A stretch of 64,000 bases of DNA from Gluconacetobacter azotocaptans (GTDB lineage Bacteria > Pseudomonadota > Alphaproteobacteria > Acetobacterales > Acetobacteraceae), in the NCBI RefSeq assembly GCF_014174355.1, contig NZ_JABEQF010000001.1, positions 427,843-491,842 of the forward strand, given 5' to 3'. Positions 26,022 to 34,741 of this stretch are shown here, piece after piece (position 1 is the stretch's first letter; each line of letters starts with the position of its first letter). The notes under the pieces are model-generated. The model was not told the DNA's origin, ran no database searches, and saw nothing but the letters and a program-made list of their open reading frames with translations. A program made the translations under genes and the position numbers.

Positions 26022-26813
26022 TTATGATCCGGGGGCGGCAAGGTGACTTGCCGGGACCCCCCTATTCGCCATCACGGGCCGGTGTCCGAAGATCGCGCTG
26101 CCGACGCGGACATGGGTTGCCCCGGCGGCGATCGCCGCCTCGAAATCGGCGGACATGCCCATCGACAGCACGGCCAGACCATGCCGGCCGCCCAGTTCCG
26201 CCAGGTAGCGGAAATGCGCGGCGGGGTCCTGGTTGGCCGGTGGAATGCACATCAGCCCGCGCACCGCAGCACCGAACCGCCGGCGGCAGGCCGTGATGAA
26301 GGCGTCGGCTTCCTCGCGCGGCACGCCGGATTTCTGGGCCTCGTCGCCGGTATTGACCTGCACCAGCAGGTCCGGCAGCCGCCCCGCGCGGTCGGCGGCG
26401 CGTGCGATCGCGTCGGCCAGCGCCGGGCGGTCCAGGCTTTCGATCATGTCCGCGATCCGCACCGCGTCCAGCGCCTTGTTGGTCTGCAGGCCGCCGATGA
26501 CGTGCAGCCGCATTTTCGGCCATTGGGCGCGCAGGGGCGGGAATTTCGCCATGGCTTCCTGCACGCGGTTCTCGCCGAACACCATCTGGCCTGCCCGCAG
26601 TGCGGCGATGACGCTGGCCTGCGGATGGAATTTCGAGACCGCGACCAGCGTCACCCCGGCTGCGTCGCGTCCCGCCCGCTGCGCGGCGGCGGCGATCCGC
26701 GCTTTGATCGCCGCCAGCGCTTCGGCCACGGCCGTGTCGTCGGGGGAAGCATGCGCGCTGGACGCCTGCATGTGCGGGGCGAGGGCGGCGGGGTCGGGCG
26801 GAAGCGCGGTCAT
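26022..26813 (-). CDS. YggS/PLPBP family pyridoxal-phosphate homeostasis protein
   Basis: A 263-residue PLP-binding TIM-barrel protein that buffers the cofactor and influences amino-acid metabolism. Blocks are LVAVSKFHP with PLP Lys near 61, FGENRVQEAMAKF, HVIGGLQTNKAL, VNTGDEAQKSG, GLMCIPP, LSMGMSADFEAAI and VRVGSAIFG. ATG 26813 gives a 30-residue non-conserved leader; an in-frame ATG at 26912 would add 33 Pro/Ala-rich residues and is less likely. It is divergent from rsmB. Confidence 0.92.
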   Translation of the reverse strand: MTALPPDPAALAPHMQASSAHASPDDTAVAEALAAIKARIAAAAQRAGRDAAGVTLVAVSKFHPQASVIAALRAGQMVFGENRVQEAMAKFPPLRAQWPKMRLHVIGGLQTNKALDAVRIADMIESLDRPALADAIARAADRAGRLPDLLVQVNTGDEAQKSGVPREEADAFITACRRRFGAAVRGLMCIPPANQDPAAHFRYLAELGGRHGLAVLSMGMSADFEAAIAAGATHVRVGSAIFGHRPVMANRGVPASHLAAPGS

Positions 26814-26970
26814 GGGCGTTACGGTTGGTCCGGCGGGGCCACCGGTCAAGGGGGCCGACGGTTCTTTCGCGCGGTTTTCGGGGCGAGGGGCTGGCGGCGC
26901 CCGCTGTGTCATGCCATCAGCGCACGCTTCGAACCGTAATCAGGGACTGGGAAGGCGGGGCCGCAGGATC

Positions 26971-28263
26971 ATGAGCCAGGGACCAAGGAACAGGCCGCGC
27001 GTGGCGGACGCCGACCCGACGCGCGATATCGCCTTCGACATCGTCCTGGGCGTCATCGCGCACCGGCGGATGCTGGAAACCAGCCTGGAGCACTCGCCGG
27101 CGGCGCGGGACGCGGATGCGCGCGACCGCGCGGCGGCCCACCGGCTGGCGGCCACCGTGCTGCGGCACATGGGCACAGCCGGCATGGTGCTGGAACCCTT
27201 CCTGAAGAAGGAGCCCCCCGCGCCGGTGCGCGTCGTACTGCTGATCGGCGTGGCGCAGCTTCTGCTGCTGGATACCCCGGCGCACGCGGCGGTCGGCACG
27301 GCCGTCTCCCTGGCGCGCCGGCAGGGCCTGACACCGTTCGCGGGCCTGGTGAACGCGGTGCTGCGCCGTGTGGCGCAGGCGGGCGCCGGCGCGCTGGAGG
27401 GCCTGGACCAGGCCCGGCTGGACGTGCCCCCCTGGCTGTGGAGTTCGTGGGGCGACCTGGCCCGCCCGGTGGCCGAGGCCCTGGGGCGCGAAGCCCCGCT
27501 GGACCTGACGTTGCGACCCGGCGCGACCTGCCCGCCCGATTGGGTCATCCTGCCCACGGGCAGCGTGCGCCTGCCGGCCGGAACCCGTGTCGCCGACCTG
27601 CCGGGCTATGCCGACGGGGCGTTCTGGGTGCAGGACGCCGCGGCCGCCCTGCCGGCGCGCCTGCTGGCCGTGCGCCCCGGCGAGCAGGTCGCCGACCTGT
27701 GCGCCGCGCCGGGCGGCAAGACGGCGCAACTGGCGCTGGCCGGGGCCGACGTCACGGCGGTGGAGCGGGAGCCCGCGCGCATGGCGCGGCTGCGCGACAA
27801 TCTGGCCCGGCTGGGACTGGCCGAGCGTGTGACGACGGTGCAGGGGGACGCGACCGAGTGGCGGCCGGGCGCCCCGCTGGACGCGGTGCTGCTGGATGCG
27901 CCCTGTTCGGCGACGGGCACGGCGCGCCGGCACCCCGACGTACTGTGGATCAAGCGCCCGCGCGACCTGACCGCCCTGACGGCGGGGCAGGACCGCCTGC
28001 TGGCCGCCGCGCGTGACATGCTGCGCCCCGGCGGCCGGCTGGTTTATGCCGTGTGCTCGCTTCAGCCCGAAGAAGGACCCGAGCGTGCCCGCGCCGCCAT
28101 CGCGATGGGGCTGGAGCCCGACCCCTTCACGCCCGAGGAACTGGCGGACCTGCCCGAGGCTCTGACGCCCGAGGGCTGGCTGCGGACCCATCCCGGGCTG
28201 TGGGCGGCGCAGGGCGGCATGGACGGGTTCTTCGCCGCGCGGTTCCGCCGCCGCCTAGGATAA
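26971..28263 (+). CDS. rsmB: 16S rRNA m5C967 methyltransferase, RsmB-like
   Basis: A 430-residue RNA cytosine-C5 methyltransferase with an N-terminal NusB-like RNA-binding domain (about 15-140) and a Rossmann SAM domain. It has motif I LCAAPGGKTAQLALAG, motif IV DAPCSATGTARRHPD with the Cys near 312, and motif VI VYAVCSLQPEE with the catalytic Cys near 362. AGGATC before ATG 26971 sets the start. It is the first of four codirectional genes (rsmB, rpe, heparinase-like, glycosyltransferase). Confidence 0.92.
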   Translation: MSQGPRNRPRVADADPTRDIAFDIVLGVIAHRRMLETSLEHSPAARDADARDRAAAHRLAATVLRHMGTAGMVLEPFLKKEPPAPVRVVLLIGVAQLLLLDTPAHAAVGTAVSLARRQGLTPFAGLVNAVLRRVAQAGAGALEGLDQARLDVPPWLWSSWGDLARPVAEALGREAPLDLTLRPGATCPPDWVILPTGSVRLPAGTRVADLPGYADGAFWVQDAAAALPARLLAVRPGEQVADLCAAPGGKTAQLALAGADVTAVEREPARMARLRDNLARLGLAERVTTVQGDATEWRPGAPLDAVLLDAPCSATGTARRHPDVLWIKRPRDLTALTAGQDRLLAAARDMLRPGGRLVYAVCSLQPEEGPERARAAIAMGLEPDPFTPEELADLPEALTPEGWLRTHPGLWAAQGGMDGFFAARFRRRLG

Positions 28264-28338
28264 CGTGATCGGGCGGTGCCGTGCTGCGCGCATGCAACCG
28301 CTTGCATGGGGGCCGTGATTTCCTGTTACACTGCGCTC

Positions 28339-29016
28339 ATGCCTGCTCATTTTCCTCCCCTCGTCGCGCCCAGCGTGCTGTCCGCCGATTTCTCCCGCAT
28401 GGCCGAGGAAGTGATCGCCGTCGAACGTGCGGGCGCGGACTGGCTGCATCTGGACGTGATGGACGGCCATTTCGTACCGAACCTGTCCTTCGGGCCGCAA
28501 CTGATCAAGGCACTGCGGCCGCAATCCGGCCTGGTGTTCGACGTGCATCTGATGATCGCGCCGGTCGACCCGTATCTGGAAATGTTCGCCCGCGCCGGGG
28601 CGGACCATATCCATCTGCATATCGAGGCCGGGCCGCACACCCATCGCTCGCTTCAGCAGGTGCGCGCGCTGGGGGTCAAGCCGGGCGTCGCCCTATGCCC
28701 CGCCACCCCGCCCGAGGCGGTAGCCGAGGTGCTGGACCTTGTGGACATGATCCTGGTCATGACCGTCAACCCCGGCTTCGGCGGTCAGAAATTCCTGACC
28801 AGCCAGTTGGACAAGATCCGTACCCTGCGGCGCATGGCGGATGCGACGGGGCGGGATATCCGCATCGGCGTCGATGGCGGCGTGGATGTCGAAACCGCGG
28901 CCCTGGCCACGGCGGCCGGGGCGGACATGCTGGTGGCCGGCACGTCGGTCTATGGCCAGCCGGATTATGGCCGGGCGATCACCGCCCTGCGCGAGGCGGG
29001 CCGACGGCCCGCATGA
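28339..29016 (+). CDS. rpe: Ribulose-phosphate 3-epimerase
   Basis: A 225-residue TIM-barrel enzyme interconverting ribulose-5-P and xylulose-5-P in the pentose phosphate pathway, a main sugar route in acetic acid bacteria. Metal and catalytic blocks are all present: APSVLSADF, WLHLDVMDGHFVPN, FDVHLM, MTVNPGFGGQKF and GVDGGV. It lies 75 nt after rsmB. Length is normal. Confidence 0.97.
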   Translation: MPAHFPPLVAPSVLSADFSRMAEEVIAVERAGADWLHLDVMDGHFVPNLSFGPQLIKALRPQSGLVFDVHLMIAPVDPYLEMFARAGADHIHLHIEAGPHTHRSLQQVRALGVKPGVALCPATPPEAVAEVLDLVDMILVMTVNPGFGGQKFLTSQLDKIRTLRRMADATGRDIRIGVDGGVDVETAALATAAGADMLVAGTSVYGQPDYGRAITALREAGRRPA

Positions 29017-29077
29017 CCAGCACCGGGCTTGCGGCCGTCGGGATGGTGGCCGGACGCCATGGGATGAGAGGGGCCTG

Positions 29078-30871
29078 ATGGTCCTGCGACGATGGAGCCA
29101 GGATGCGCGCCTTTCACTGGCGCGCCTGCCCTCCCTGGCGGGGCTGGGCCGGGTGCCGCCCGCCCCGGTGCACGCGATTCGCGACTTGTGGCCGGGCGAC
29201 CCCGCGTCGGGCGCGCGCCTGGTGAAGGGCAGCCTGACGCATGCCGGCGTCACCCGCCGCATCGGCCCCGGCCGGTGGGAGGATCCGTCCTATCCCGAGC
29301 GTTTCCGGGCCTATCTGCATGGGTTTACCTGGCTGCGCGACCTGCGCGCCGTCGGTACCGACTCAGCGCGGTTGCAGGCGCGGGCGCTGGTCAATGATTG
29401 GCTGTCCCATCCGCCGACCGACCCGATGGTGCGCGACTGCGCGGTGACGGGGGCCAGGCTGGCGTCCTGGCTGGGCCATTACGATTTCTTCGCCGCATCG
29501 GCCGACGACGCCTTTCGCCAGCGCCTGATGATGCGCCTGCTGACCGAAGGCCGGACGCTTGCCGCCCTGGTGCCGCCGGAATCACACGATTGGCGGGCGT
29601 TGACGGCCTTCAAGGGCCTGCTGGCGGCCGCCGTCGCGATGCCGGACCATAGCGGCTTCCTGACCCGGTTCATGCGCTATATCGACGGGGAACTGGCGTG
29701 CCAGATCCTGCAGGACGGATGCCACATCCAGCGCAGCCCCGAAATCCAGTTCCTGGCGCTGCGCGAACTGGCCGAAATGCGGGCGATGCTGCAGGCGGCG
29801 CAGATCGCCCTGCCGGATTCCCTGGCGCTGGCCCTTGACCGGATGAGTCCGGTCCTGCGGGCCCTGCGCCATGGCGATGGCGGCCTGGCCCTGTTCAACG
29901 GCAGCCACGCGGGCAGCGTGGCGATGATCGAGATGGTGCTGTCGCAGGCGACGCGGGCACGGGTGGTGGCGACCGCGATGCCCGATGGCGGGTTCATCCG
30001 CCTTCAGGTCGGCCGGTCGCTGCTGCTGGTCGATGCCGCAGCGCCGCCGCCGCCGGGATTCGACGCCGAGGCCCATGCCGGCACCCTGTCCTTCGAGTTC
30101 TCGGTCGCGCGGCAGCGGCTGATCGTGAATTGCGGGGCCGGCGAACTGCCGGAATGGCGGCGCGCCCTGCGCGAGAGCGCCGCCCATTCGCTGCTGGTGC
30201 TGGAAGACAGCTCATCGTCCGATTTCGCCCCGCAGGGTGGAATCCAGCGACGTCCTGCGCATGTGACGGTCGAACAATTCGCCCAGGATGGGGCCCATTG
30301 GCTGGACCTGGCGCATGACGGATATCATGCGCCGTTCGGGGCGTCGTGGCGGCGGCGGCTCTATCTGGGCGACGGCGGCGAGAATCTGCGTGGCGAGGAA
30401 GTGGTGGAGGGCGAGCGCCTTCAGTCCTTCGTCCTGCGATTCCACCTGCATCCGTCGGTCGAGGCCGAACTGGATGCCGATGCCCAGGTGGTCGTGCTGG
30501 ATGTCGGCGGATGGACCTGGAGGTTCCGCGCCGATGGCGGCACTGTCGCCGTCGAGGAAAGCGTCTATTTCAGCGGCACGGCGCCGGAGCGGACCAGGCA
30601 GATCGTGGTCAGGGTCCGGCCCGGCGCCAAGGCAGAGGACGGACCGGTTGAAGGCGCCCAGATGGGGCCGGAAACGGAACCAGCGGCCGGGACAACCGAA
30701 GACTCGCCCGAGGCCGAAAGCGCCGCCGGGCCGGAGGCTTCGGCCTCTCCAGAACAGATGGTAGCCGAAGCGCCCGCGCCATCGACGCCGGAAGCGCCTG
30801 CGGCCCCGGCCGAGGCCGGGGGACGGACGCGGCAGGTCGTGCGGTGGGCCCTGATGCGGACCGATGGCTAA
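29078..30871 (+). CDS. Heparinase II/III-like protein
   Basis: A 597-residue protein with the alphaproteobacterial heparinase II/III layout: an N-terminal alpha-helical toroid (YLHGFTWLRDLRAVG, SHDWRALTAFKGLLAAAV) and a C-terminal beta-sandwich (about 300-510). Family blocks seen are ELACQILQDGCHIQRSPEIQF, LFNGSHAG and HDGYHAPFGASWRRRLYL. Members are polysaccharide lyases, but those next to rsmB/purH in alphaproteobacteria are uncharacterised envelope proteins. No signal peptide is seen. Residues about 515-585 are an acidic Glu/Pro/Ala-rich insert before a conserved-looking end. GAGAGGGG precedes ATG 29078. The stop overlaps a possible start of the next gene. Confidence 0.82.
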   Translation: MVLRRWSQDARLSLARLPSLAGLGRVPPAPVHAIRDLWPGDPASGARLVKGSLTHAGVTRRIGPGRWEDPSYPERFRAYLHGFTWLRDLRAVGTDSARLQARALVNDWLSHPPTDPMVRDCAVTGARLASWLGHYDFFAASADDAFRQRLMMRLLTEGRTLAALVPPESHDWRALTAFKGLLAAAVAMPDHSGFLTRFMRYIDGELACQILQDGCHIQRSPEIQFLALRELAEMRAMLQAAQIALPDSLALALDRMSPVLRALRHGDGGLALFNGSHAGSVAMIEMVLSQATRARVVATAMPDGGFIRLQVGRSLLLVDAAAPPPPGFDAEAHAGTLSFEFSVARQRLIVNCGAGELPEWRRALRESAAHSLLVLEDSSSSDFAPQGGIQRRPAHVTVEQFAQDGAHWLDLAHDGYHAPFGASWRRRLYLGDGGENLRGEEVVEGERLQSFVLRFHLHPSVEAELDADAQVVVLDVGGWTWRFRADGGTVAVEESVYFSGTAPERTRQIVVRVRPGAKAEDGPVEGAQMGPETEPAAGTTEDSPEAESAAGPEASASPEQMVAEAPAPSTPEAPAAPAEAGGRTRQVVRWALMRTDG

Positions 30872-30923
30872 GAAACGGGTTTTGAGGGAAGCTGCCGAGC
30901 AAGAGCGCCCCGCTGCGAAGACG

Positions 30924-32048
30924 ATGAAAATTCTCGAAATCACGAACGTCGATTTCTCATTGCGGCATTTTCTGTTGCCCCTGATGCGCGGCCTGCGCGC
31001 GCGTGGGCATGAGGTCATCGGGGGGTGCGCGGACGGGGCCTTGCTGGCCGATGTCCGCGCCGAGGGATTTCGGGTGGAGGCGCTGCCGATGGCGCGGTCG
31101 TTCTCGCCGCTGGCGCAGGGGCGGGCGCTGGTCGCGCTGATCCGGCTGATCCGGCGGGAACGGCCCGACATCGTGCACGCCCACATGCCGATCAGCGGCC
31201 TGCTGGCCCGGCTGGCGGCGCGGCTGTGCGGCGTGCCGTGCGTGGCCTACACCTGCCACGGCTTTCTGTTCAATCAGCCGGGGTCGCGCCTGCGGCGGGG
31301 CGTCTCGCTGGTGCTGGAATGGTGCGCGGGGCGGATCACCGACCGGTATTTTACCGTGTCGTCCCAGGAAGCCGACGACGCGCGGCGCCTGCATATCCAT
31401 CCGGCCGCCACGGCGGTGGGCAATGGGCGGGACCCCGCCGTGTTCCATCCGGACGCGCAGGCGCGCACGCGCATCCGGGCCGAACTCGGCGTTCCTGACG
31501 ACGCGGTGGTCATCATCGTCGTGTCGCGGCTGGTCCGGCACAAGGGGTATCCGGAATTGCTGGCGGCGATGGCCCAGGTGCCCGGTGCGATGCTGTGGGT
31601 GGTGGGCGAACGTCTGGCCTCGGACCATGGCCAGGCACTGGATGCATGCTTTGCCGAGGCGCGGCGCGTGTTGGGCGGGCGCCTGCGCTGCCTGGGATAT
31701 CGCGGGGACATTCCCGCCCTGCTGGCGGCGGCGGATATCTTCACCCTGCCCAGCCATTTCGAAGGGCTGCCGATGTCGGTGATCGAGGCGATGCTGTCCG
31801 GCCTGCCGGTGGTGGCAACCGATATCAGCGGCCCCCGGGAGCAGGTGGTCAACGGGCGAACCGGCCTGCTGGTGCCGGCCGGCGAGGCCGCTCCACTGGC
31901 CCGGTCGCTGACGCGCCTGGTCCGCGACGGGGCATTGCGCGCCCGGATGGGGGCGGCCGGGCGCACACGCGCCCTGGACCGGTATGACGAGGCCCGGGTG
32001 ATCGCCCGAACCCTGGACGGGCTGCTGCTCCCGCCCCATAGGCACTGA
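30924..32048 (+). CDS. Glycosyltransferase family 4
   Basis: A 374-residue GT-B transferase. The N-terminal half has ITNVDFSLRHFLLPLMRGLRARGHEV and HAHMPISGLLARLAA. The C-terminal GT1/GT4 domain has VSRLVRHKGYPELL, FTLPSHFEGLPMSVIEAMLSGLPVVATD and the donor-binding Glu in that block. It probably adds a sugar to an envelope polysaccharide or O-antigen; donor and acceptor are unknown. An in-frame ATG at 30864 overlaps the upstream stop and would add 20 charged residues. The double-hairpin repeat copy C follows the stop. Confidence 0.87.
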   Translation: MKILEITNVDFSLRHFLLPLMRGLRARGHEVIGGCADGALLADVRAEGFRVEALPMARSFSPLAQGRALVALIRLIRRERPDIVHAHMPISGLLARLAARLCGVPCVAYTCHGFLFNQPGSRLRRGVSLVLEWCAGRITDRYFTVSSQEADDARRLHIHPAATAVGNGRDPAVFHPDAQARTRIRAELGVPDDAVVIIVVSRLVRHKGYPELLAAMAQVPGAMLWVVGERLASDHGQALDACFAEARRVLGGRLRCLGYRGDIPALLAAADIFTLPSHFEGLPMSVIEAMLSGLPVVATDISGPREQVVNGRTGLLVPAGEAAPLARSLTRLVRDGALRARMGAAGRTRALDRYDEARVIARTLDGLLLPPHRH

Positions 32049-32054
32049 ATGCCT

Positions 32055-32108
32055 GGGTTTCCAAAGGGCTATGCCCTTTGGTGGGTCAAGGGCAAGGCCC
32101 TTGCCTGT
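32055..32108 (+). repeat. Double-hairpin interspersed repeat, copy C
   Basis: GGGTTT, then hairpin 1 CCAAAGGGC-TAT-GCCCTTTGG (32061-32081), spacer TGGGT (32082-32086), hairpin 2 CAAGGGC-AAG-GCCCTTG (32087-32103) and tail CCTGTC. The layout is identical to copy B near 2.6 kb, with different stem bases but matching compensations. It lies between two convergent genes and could act as a bidirectional mRNA 3' end. Confidence 0.8.
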
Positions 32109-32120
32109 CTCCCGATCAGG

Positions 32121-32618
32121 CTATTGCTGGCCGCCACCCGGCCCGGCCATGGCCTGCGCCAGGGTCTGGGCATCCTGCGGATAGTTGCGGATCAGCGCCA
32201 CGTTTGCCGGATTCGGCTGCGGCGCCTGCACGCCCGGCGGCGGGGGCTGCTGGATCAGCGCCTCGGTCAGGCCGAAGGCCGTGATGCCCATTACGAAATC
32301 GCGCGGGGTGAAGCCGTGGGCGGCCAGGATCGGCGCCAGACCCGGGATGGACGCGGTGCGATCGATCGTCTGCGCCAGCGACAGGTTCGGCGTGTTGGGC
32401 GGCGCGATCCCGGCGGCCTGGATGGCCTGGATGGTGGCGGTCATGCGGGGCAGGAAATCGGCGGGCAGTGGATAGCGCGCCGCTTCCTGCATGTCGCGCT
32501 GGAATGTCGCCTGATCCACGCCCGCGGGCGGGGCGGCCTGCTGCTGCGCCAGGGCCGGCATGGCCGGCAGTACGGCGGCGGCCAGGGCCATCGCCATGAG
32601 GGACGTGCGTGTTTTCAT
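32121..32618 (-). CDS. Small secreted protein of unknown function
   Basis: A 165-residue protein with a clear signal peptide (MKTRTSLMAMALAAAVLPAMPALA, cut near 24) and a Gln/Pro-rich mature N-terminus. The middle contains a helical stretch MTATIQAIQAAGI and GLAPILAAHGFTPRDFVMGITAFG, and the C-terminus is PQPNPANVALIRNYPQDAQ. No cysteines and no family that I recognise. The start ATG overlaps the stop of the M29 aminopeptidase gene (ATGA), so it is translated from the same mRNA. Confidence 0.75.
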   Translation of the reverse strand: MKTRTSLMAMALAAAVLPAMPALAQQQAAPPAGVDQATFQRDMQEAARYPLPADFLPRMTATIQAIQAAGIAPPNTPNLSLAQTIDRTASIPGLAPILAAHGFTPRDFVMGITAFGLTEALIQQPPPPGVQAPQPNPANVALIRNYPQDAQTLAQAMAGPGGGQQ

Positions 32619-33862
32619 ACCGGGTTGGCCCATTCACCATGTCTCATCAGGGGTTCGCGACTGCCATCCTGCGTGATGGCATCGACGTCGATTTCGGCCG
32701 AACCGATCATCCAGTCGATATGGATGAAGCTGCTGTTGGCGCCGCGGGCCACGATCTGTTCGGGCGTCTGGCCGTCGGTATCCAGCATGCATTTGGTATA
32801 GGCCTGGCCCAGCGCAATGTGGCTGGAGGCGTTTTCGTCGAACAGCGTGTTGCGGAACAGGATTCCGCTTTGCGAGATCGGCGAGGAATGGGGCACCAGC
32901 GCCACTTCGCCCAGCCTGCTCGCCCCCTCGTCGGTCGCCAGGATGCGCTCCAGCACCGGAAGGCCCCGAGCGGCATGAGTCTCTACGATCCGGCCCCCTT
33001 CGAAGCGTACCGCGATGCCGTCGATCAGCGTCCCCTGGTGGAACAGCGGCTTGGTCGCGCGCACATGGCCTTCGACGCGCTGGGCGTGCGGCGTGGTGAA
33101 GACTTCCTCGGTCGGGATGTTGGGGTTGCACACGATGCCGTTGCGCGCGGGTTCCGATCCGCCGGCCCAGGCATGGCCGTCGGCCAGGCCCACCGTCAGG
33201 TCGGTGCCGGGACCGGTGAAATGCAGGGCGGCGAACCGGCGTTCGTTCAGCCAGTCGGCCCGGCGATGCAGCGTGGCGTTATGGTCGGCCCATGCCGCCA
33301 CCGGATCGTCCACCGTCACGCGCGACGCCAGGAAGATCGCGTCCCACAGGCGGGCAAGGGCCACGTCCGGCGCATCGTCGGGGAAGACCTGCGCGGCCCA
33401 GTCCGGCGTCGCGCAGGCGACGATGTTCCAGTTGACGGCGAAACTGGTGATCAGTTCCATGGCCGGGCGCCCGGCCAGCGAACTGGCCTTGTTGGCACGG
33501 GCGACGCGGTCCGGGTCCTCGTTGCTCAGCAGTACGGGGTTGCCGCCTGTGATGGCCATTCGCGCGGCGCCGTTGCGATAGGCGTTGGCCATGCCGTCCT
33601 GCAGCCAGCCCGCCGCCACGTCGAAGGCGGCATCCGGCGCGTGGTGGAAGCGCGCCAGCGTCATCTGGTCGTCCGAAAAGAACGGCGTGACCAGTGATGC
33701 GCCGGCCCGATAGGCATGTTCGGTGATCCGGCGTACCAGCGGCACCGCGTCGAGCGGCGCGGTGATCAGCAACTGCTGACCTGGCGCAATGTTCAGCCCG
33801 ATCCGGACCGCGACTTCGCCCAGACGGTCCAGCAGGCGGTCATGGGATGATGAGGAAGTCAT
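32615..33862 (-). CDS. M29 family aminopeptidase
   Basis: A 415-residue metallopeptidase of the AmpS / aminopeptidase T type, which removes N-terminal residues using two metal ions. Recognisable blocks are LTVGLADGHAWAGG, NIPTEEVFTTPHAQRVEGH with the metal Glu and His, EVALVPHSSPIS, LFDENASSHIALGQAY and SFIHIDWMIGS. It is cytoplasmic. GGCAGG before ATG 33862 sets the start; the frame upstream is open but unlike the family. It is divergent from the Rieske gene and coupled to the small secreted protein. Confidence 0.93.
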   Translation of the reverse strand: MTSSSSHDRLLDRLGEVAVRIGLNIAPGQQLLITAPLDAVPLVRRITEHAYRAGASLVTPFFSDDQMTLARFHHAPDAAFDVAAGWLQDGMANAYRNGAARMAITGGNPVLLSNEDPDRVARANKASSLAGRPAMELITSFAVNWNIVACATPDWAAQVFPDDAPDVALARLWDAIFLASRVTVDDPVAAWADHNATLHRRADWLNERRFAALHFTGPGTDLTVGLADGHAWAGGSEPARNGIVCNPNIPTEEVFTTPHAQRVEGHVRATKPLFHQGTLIDGIAVRFEGGRIVETHAARGLPVLERILATDEGASRLGEVALVPHSSPISQSGILFRNTLFDENASSHIALGQAYTKCMLDTDGQTPEQIVARGANSSFIHIDWMIGSAEIDVDAITQDGSREPLMRHGEWANPV

Positions 33863-33956
33863 GAACCTGCCATCCTGTAATTTCAAGTCGCGCCAGCCTA
33901 GCCTGATTGCGTCGGCCGGGCTAGGCACACCCCCGGCATCGGGCGGGCGGAACAGG

Positions 33957-34325
33957 ATGACGGCGGACAGACGTGACCGGGGCATGGCGGATGCCGCTGC
34001 GAATGAGGTGCGGCTGTGCGCGGTCGCGGATGCGCGCGAACGGCCGTTTCGCGTCGTGGCGGCCGGCCGGGCGCTGGTGGTCTGGATGGCGGCCGACGGC
34101 GGGCCGCGCGTGTTCGCCGACCGCTGCCCGCACCGCGAGGCCCGCCTGTCCGCCGGGTACGTCGCGGACGGGCGGCTGGTCTGTCCGTTCCATCTGTGGG
34201 TGTTCGATGAATCGGGGCGGGCCGTGGGGCCTGACGGGGCAGCGCGCCCGACATGCGCGGTCCGGCGATTCGACGCCCATGTCCGCGACGGCGCGGTCTG
34301 GATCGACGCGGCCCGGATCGAGTGA
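33957..34325 (+). CDS. Small Rieske [2Fe-2S] protein
   Basis: A 122-residue ferredoxin-type Rieske protein. The cluster ligands are CPH and CPFH, spaced as in Rieske motifs (CPHREARLSAG...LVCPFHLWVF). There is no membrane anchor and no oxygenase domain, so it is a soluble electron carrier or a subunit of a dioxygenase or nitrite-reductase-like system whose partner is not nearby. A second in-frame ATG at 33984 would shorten it by nine residues. It ends 9 nt before the convergent DUF4186 gene. Confidence 0.85.
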   Translation: MTADRRDRGMADAAANEVRLCAVADARERPFRVVAAGRALVVWMAADGGPRVFADRCPHREARLSAGYVADGRLVCPFHLWVFDESGRAVGPDGAARPTCAVRRFDAHVRDGAVWIDAARIE

Positions 34326-34334
34326 AGTGGCGGC

Positions 34335-34724
34335 CTATCGCGCCCGTTCGCGGTCCAGCCAGATGCGGATCGCCGTCAGGATATAGGCCTGTTCGACCGG
34401 CTCCAGCGCGCGGCCCTTTGGCATATGATGCCATTTCTCCAGGCACGACCGGCAGCAGGTCGCGGTTGCGTGCTGCGCCACGAAGACGGGGTGGCCCCGC
34501 CATGGGGTCTGCCGCCCGTCACGCGCCGGATGGGCCGGGGCCAACCGCCCGGCGATGAAATCGGCGGCATGCGACATCACCGTGGCGACGCCTTTCGCCT
34601 CCAGATAAGCGCGGTCGCGCGCGTCCAGATGGAAGCGCGCCCGGAAGGCCGAACGGCCCAGCCGGACCCACAATTCATCGGGAACGGGCGGGGGCGGGGC
34701 AGGCGGAGGCGCGTCCGTGGTCAT
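34335..34724 (-). CDS. DUF4186 family protein
   Basis: A 129-residue protein. After a Pro-rich start it has RLGRSAFRARFHLDARDRAYLEAKG, HAADFIAGRLAPAHP, DGRQTPWRGHPVFVAQHATATCCRSCLEKWH and a final helix, matching DUF4186. The HPVFxAQHATATCCR(S/G)C part holds paired cysteines and histidines that could bind metal. Function is unknown. It is 17 nt downstream of tyrS on the same strand and likely cotranscribed. Confidence 0.87.
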   Translation of the reverse strand: MTTDAPPPAPPPPVPDELWVRLGRSAFRARFHLDARDRAYLEAKGVATVMSHAADFIAGRLAPAHPARDGRQTPWRGHPVFVAQHATATCCRSCLEKWHHMPKGRALEPVEQAYILTAIRIWLDRERAR

Positions 34725-34741
34725 CGGCCCCCTCCGTACGC

